Source: Alphaproteobacteria bacterium (lineage in GTDB: Bacteria; Pseudomonadota; Alphaproteobacteria; RS24). Taken from it: DNA of 14,180 nt. The notes beneath the pieces are model-generated. The model saw nothing but the letters and a program-made list of their open reading frames with translations. It was not told where the DNA came from and ran no database searches. The position numbers were made by a program, and so were the translations under genes. Shown here piece after piece: positions 13,198-14,180 of the stretch. Numbering within the stretch: the first letter of the stretch is position 1; each line of letters begins with the position of its first letter. The stretch lies in the NCBI GenBank assembly GCA_009920875.1, contig RFZE01000034.1:1-14180 (forward strand), in the 5' to 3' direction.

Positions 13198-14180
13198 TTA
13201 GCTATTGGTGGCAGCGCTGATCCAGCCACCGCCCAAAACACGGTCGCTATCGGCGGCGTAAAACACGCAAGCCTGCCCCGGCGACACCCCTTCTTCGGCC
13301 TCAGCCAGCACAATTTCGGCGGCACCGTTTTCTTTCAGCGTCAAGGCAGCGTGTGCCGGTTCACCGGTCGAGCGGATACGCGCCCGCACCGGCAGATCAA
13401 TGGCGTCATCGCCGCCAATCCAATTCACCTCATCAAGCATAATGCGCGCCCGCGCCAAAGCCGCGCGCGGCCCGACAATCACTTCGCGCTTATCGGCGTC
13501 AATCGACACCACATAAAGCGGGTCACCGGTGGCTACACCAAGGCCACGGCGTTGCCCGACCGTATAATGCAAAACCCCTTGATGCGTGCCCAAAAGCGAC
13601 CCGTCCATATGGCGGATTTCACCGGGCAAGCTGCAATCGGGGCGCAACCGTTTAATGACACCGGCATAATCGCCATTTGGGACAAAGCAAATATCTTGGC
13701 TATCCGGCTTGTCAGCCACATCAAGACCGATAAGCGCAGCAAAATCGCGGATTTCATCTTTAGTCAATTCAGCAAGCGGGAAGCGCAGAAAATCAAGCTG
13801 CTCTTGCGTTGTCGAAAATAGGAAATAGGACTGGTCGCGCGCCAAATCGCGTGGCCGATGCATTTCCCAGCCGCCGGTGCCTTGCCGCGTGGCAATATAA
13901 TGGCCGGTTACCAAAGCAACTGCGCCCAGCTCGCGTGCTGTTGTCAATAAATCGCGAAATTTCACCGTCTCATTGCAGCGAATGCATGGAATTGGCGTGT
14001 GACCCGACAAATAGCTGTCGACAAATTCATCCATCACGCTTTCTTTGAAGCGCGATTCATAATCAAGCACATAATGCGGCATATCGAGCTTGGCCGCGAC
14101 GGCGCGTGCATCGTGAATATCCTGACCCGCGCAACACGCGCCTTTGCGGCGTATCGCTTCGCCATGATCGTAAAGCTGTA
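13198..14180 (-). CDS. mnmA: tRNA-specific 2-thiouridylase MnmA, N-terminus beyond window
   Basis: This enzyme makes 2-thiouridine at wobble position 34 of tRNA-Lys, -Glu and -Gln using ATP and a persulfide sulfur. The frame stays open to the window edge (about 327 residues seen; the family is about 360-400). The missing part includes the SGGVDSS ATP-pyrophosphatase loop. Visible pieces in order: KGACCAGQDIHDARAVAAKL, HYVLDYE, the TPIPCIRCNETVKF segment whose Cys before Asn-Glu is the expected nucleophile, VTGHYIA, DLARDQSYFLF, and SQDICFVPNGDY with the second catalytic Cys, then GLGVATGDPLYV in the C-terminal beta-barrel. ATG at 14080-14082 is internal, not the start. It stops 64 bases before rpoN on the same strand, and the rightward sigma-54 promoter would make RNA antisense to this gene's 3' end. 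Confidence 0.96.
   Translation of the reverse strand, partial: QLYDHGEAIRRKGACCAGQDIHDARAVAAKLDMPHYVLDYESRFKESVMDEFVDSYLSGHTPIPCIRCNETVKFRDLLTTARELGAVALVTGHYIATRQGTGGWEMHRPRDLARDQSYFLFSTTQEQLDFLRFPLAELTKDEIRDFAALIGLDVADKPDSQDICFVPNGDYAGVIKRLRPDCSLPGEIRHMDGSLLGTHQGVLHYTVGQRRGLGVATGDPLYVVSIDADKREVIVGPRAALARARIMLDEVNWIGGDDAIDLPVRARIRSTGEPAHAALTLKENGAAEIVLAEAEEGVSPGQACVFYAADSDRVLGGGWISAATNS

Noticed and set aside
13192..13821. Plus-strand 209-codon frame with AAGGGG before its ATG, just after the sigma-54 promoter
   Set aside because: It is wholly antisense to conserved mnmA codons and its product is Arg/His/Gln-rich with no recognisable domain. The predicted sigma-54 start (~13193) would also leave the ribosome site out of the RNA.
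1..14180. CRISPR arrays, insertion sequences, integrase or transposase genes, rRNA genes
   Set aside because: No regularly spaced repeats, no transposase or recombinase motif in any frame and no rRNA-like sequence were seen; the only repeat of note is the 51-nt tRNA copy.

Overview
The window looks like chromosomal DNA of an alphaproteobacterium. The support is a typical alphaproteobacterial elongator tRNA-Met with encoded CCA, an RpoN with a canonical RpoN box, an MnmA with the paired-cysteine CIRCNE motif, moderate-to-high GC, and short intergenic gaps with purine-rich ribosome sites. I cannot name a genus from sequence alone. The first ~150 bases differ in reading frame and codon use from what follows and are probably foreign to the locus, either a chimeric join or a recombination scar.

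Layout, left to right. Bases 1 to ~150 hold the end of one unknown ORF and the start of a small membrane ORF. A 5'-truncated MATE efflux transporter then runs to 922 and converges with an MFS transporter (minus). Divergent from the MFS gene is a two-gene plus-strand operon: a ferritin-like protein of the PF10118 type with a complete di-iron ligand set (2211-3122), and a styrene-oxide-isomerase-like membrane protein (3149-3619). A small unknown minus-strand gene (3627-3866) lies back to back with a dihydroflavonol-reductase-like SDR (4020-5027). The SDR converges on a 456-residue protein made of two tandem HCCA-isomerase/DsbA-type thioredoxin-fold domains (5034-6404, minus).

Next comes a RhlE-type DEAD-box RNA helicase (minus). 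It sits between an intact tRNA-Met (8148-8224) and a perfect 51-nt copy of that tRNA's 3' part (6525-6575). This is the direct-repeat geometry left by integration into a tRNA 3' end, but no integrase is present. An MBL-fold hydrolase (minus) with a likely terminator follows. Then come a small four-helix membrane protein (plus) and a secreted, apparently membrane-anchored Cys-type sulfatase (plus) whose promoter is overlapped by a perfect 9+9 bp palindrome. The right end carries rpoN and the 3' two thirds or more of mnmA, both minus strand. Between them lies a near-perfect -24/-12 sigma-54 promoter that points away from rpoN into the mnmA 3' end.

Functional reading. Much of the window is accessory metabolism that would suit hydrophobic or aromatic compounds: efflux, a possible di-iron oxidant paired with an epoxide-isomerase-like protein, a carbonyl reductase, a glutathione-dependent-isomerase-like protein and a sulfatase. 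That pathway is inference; only the 2211-3619 pair looks like a true operon. The housekeeping components are tRNA-Met, RhlE helicase, RpoN and MnmA.
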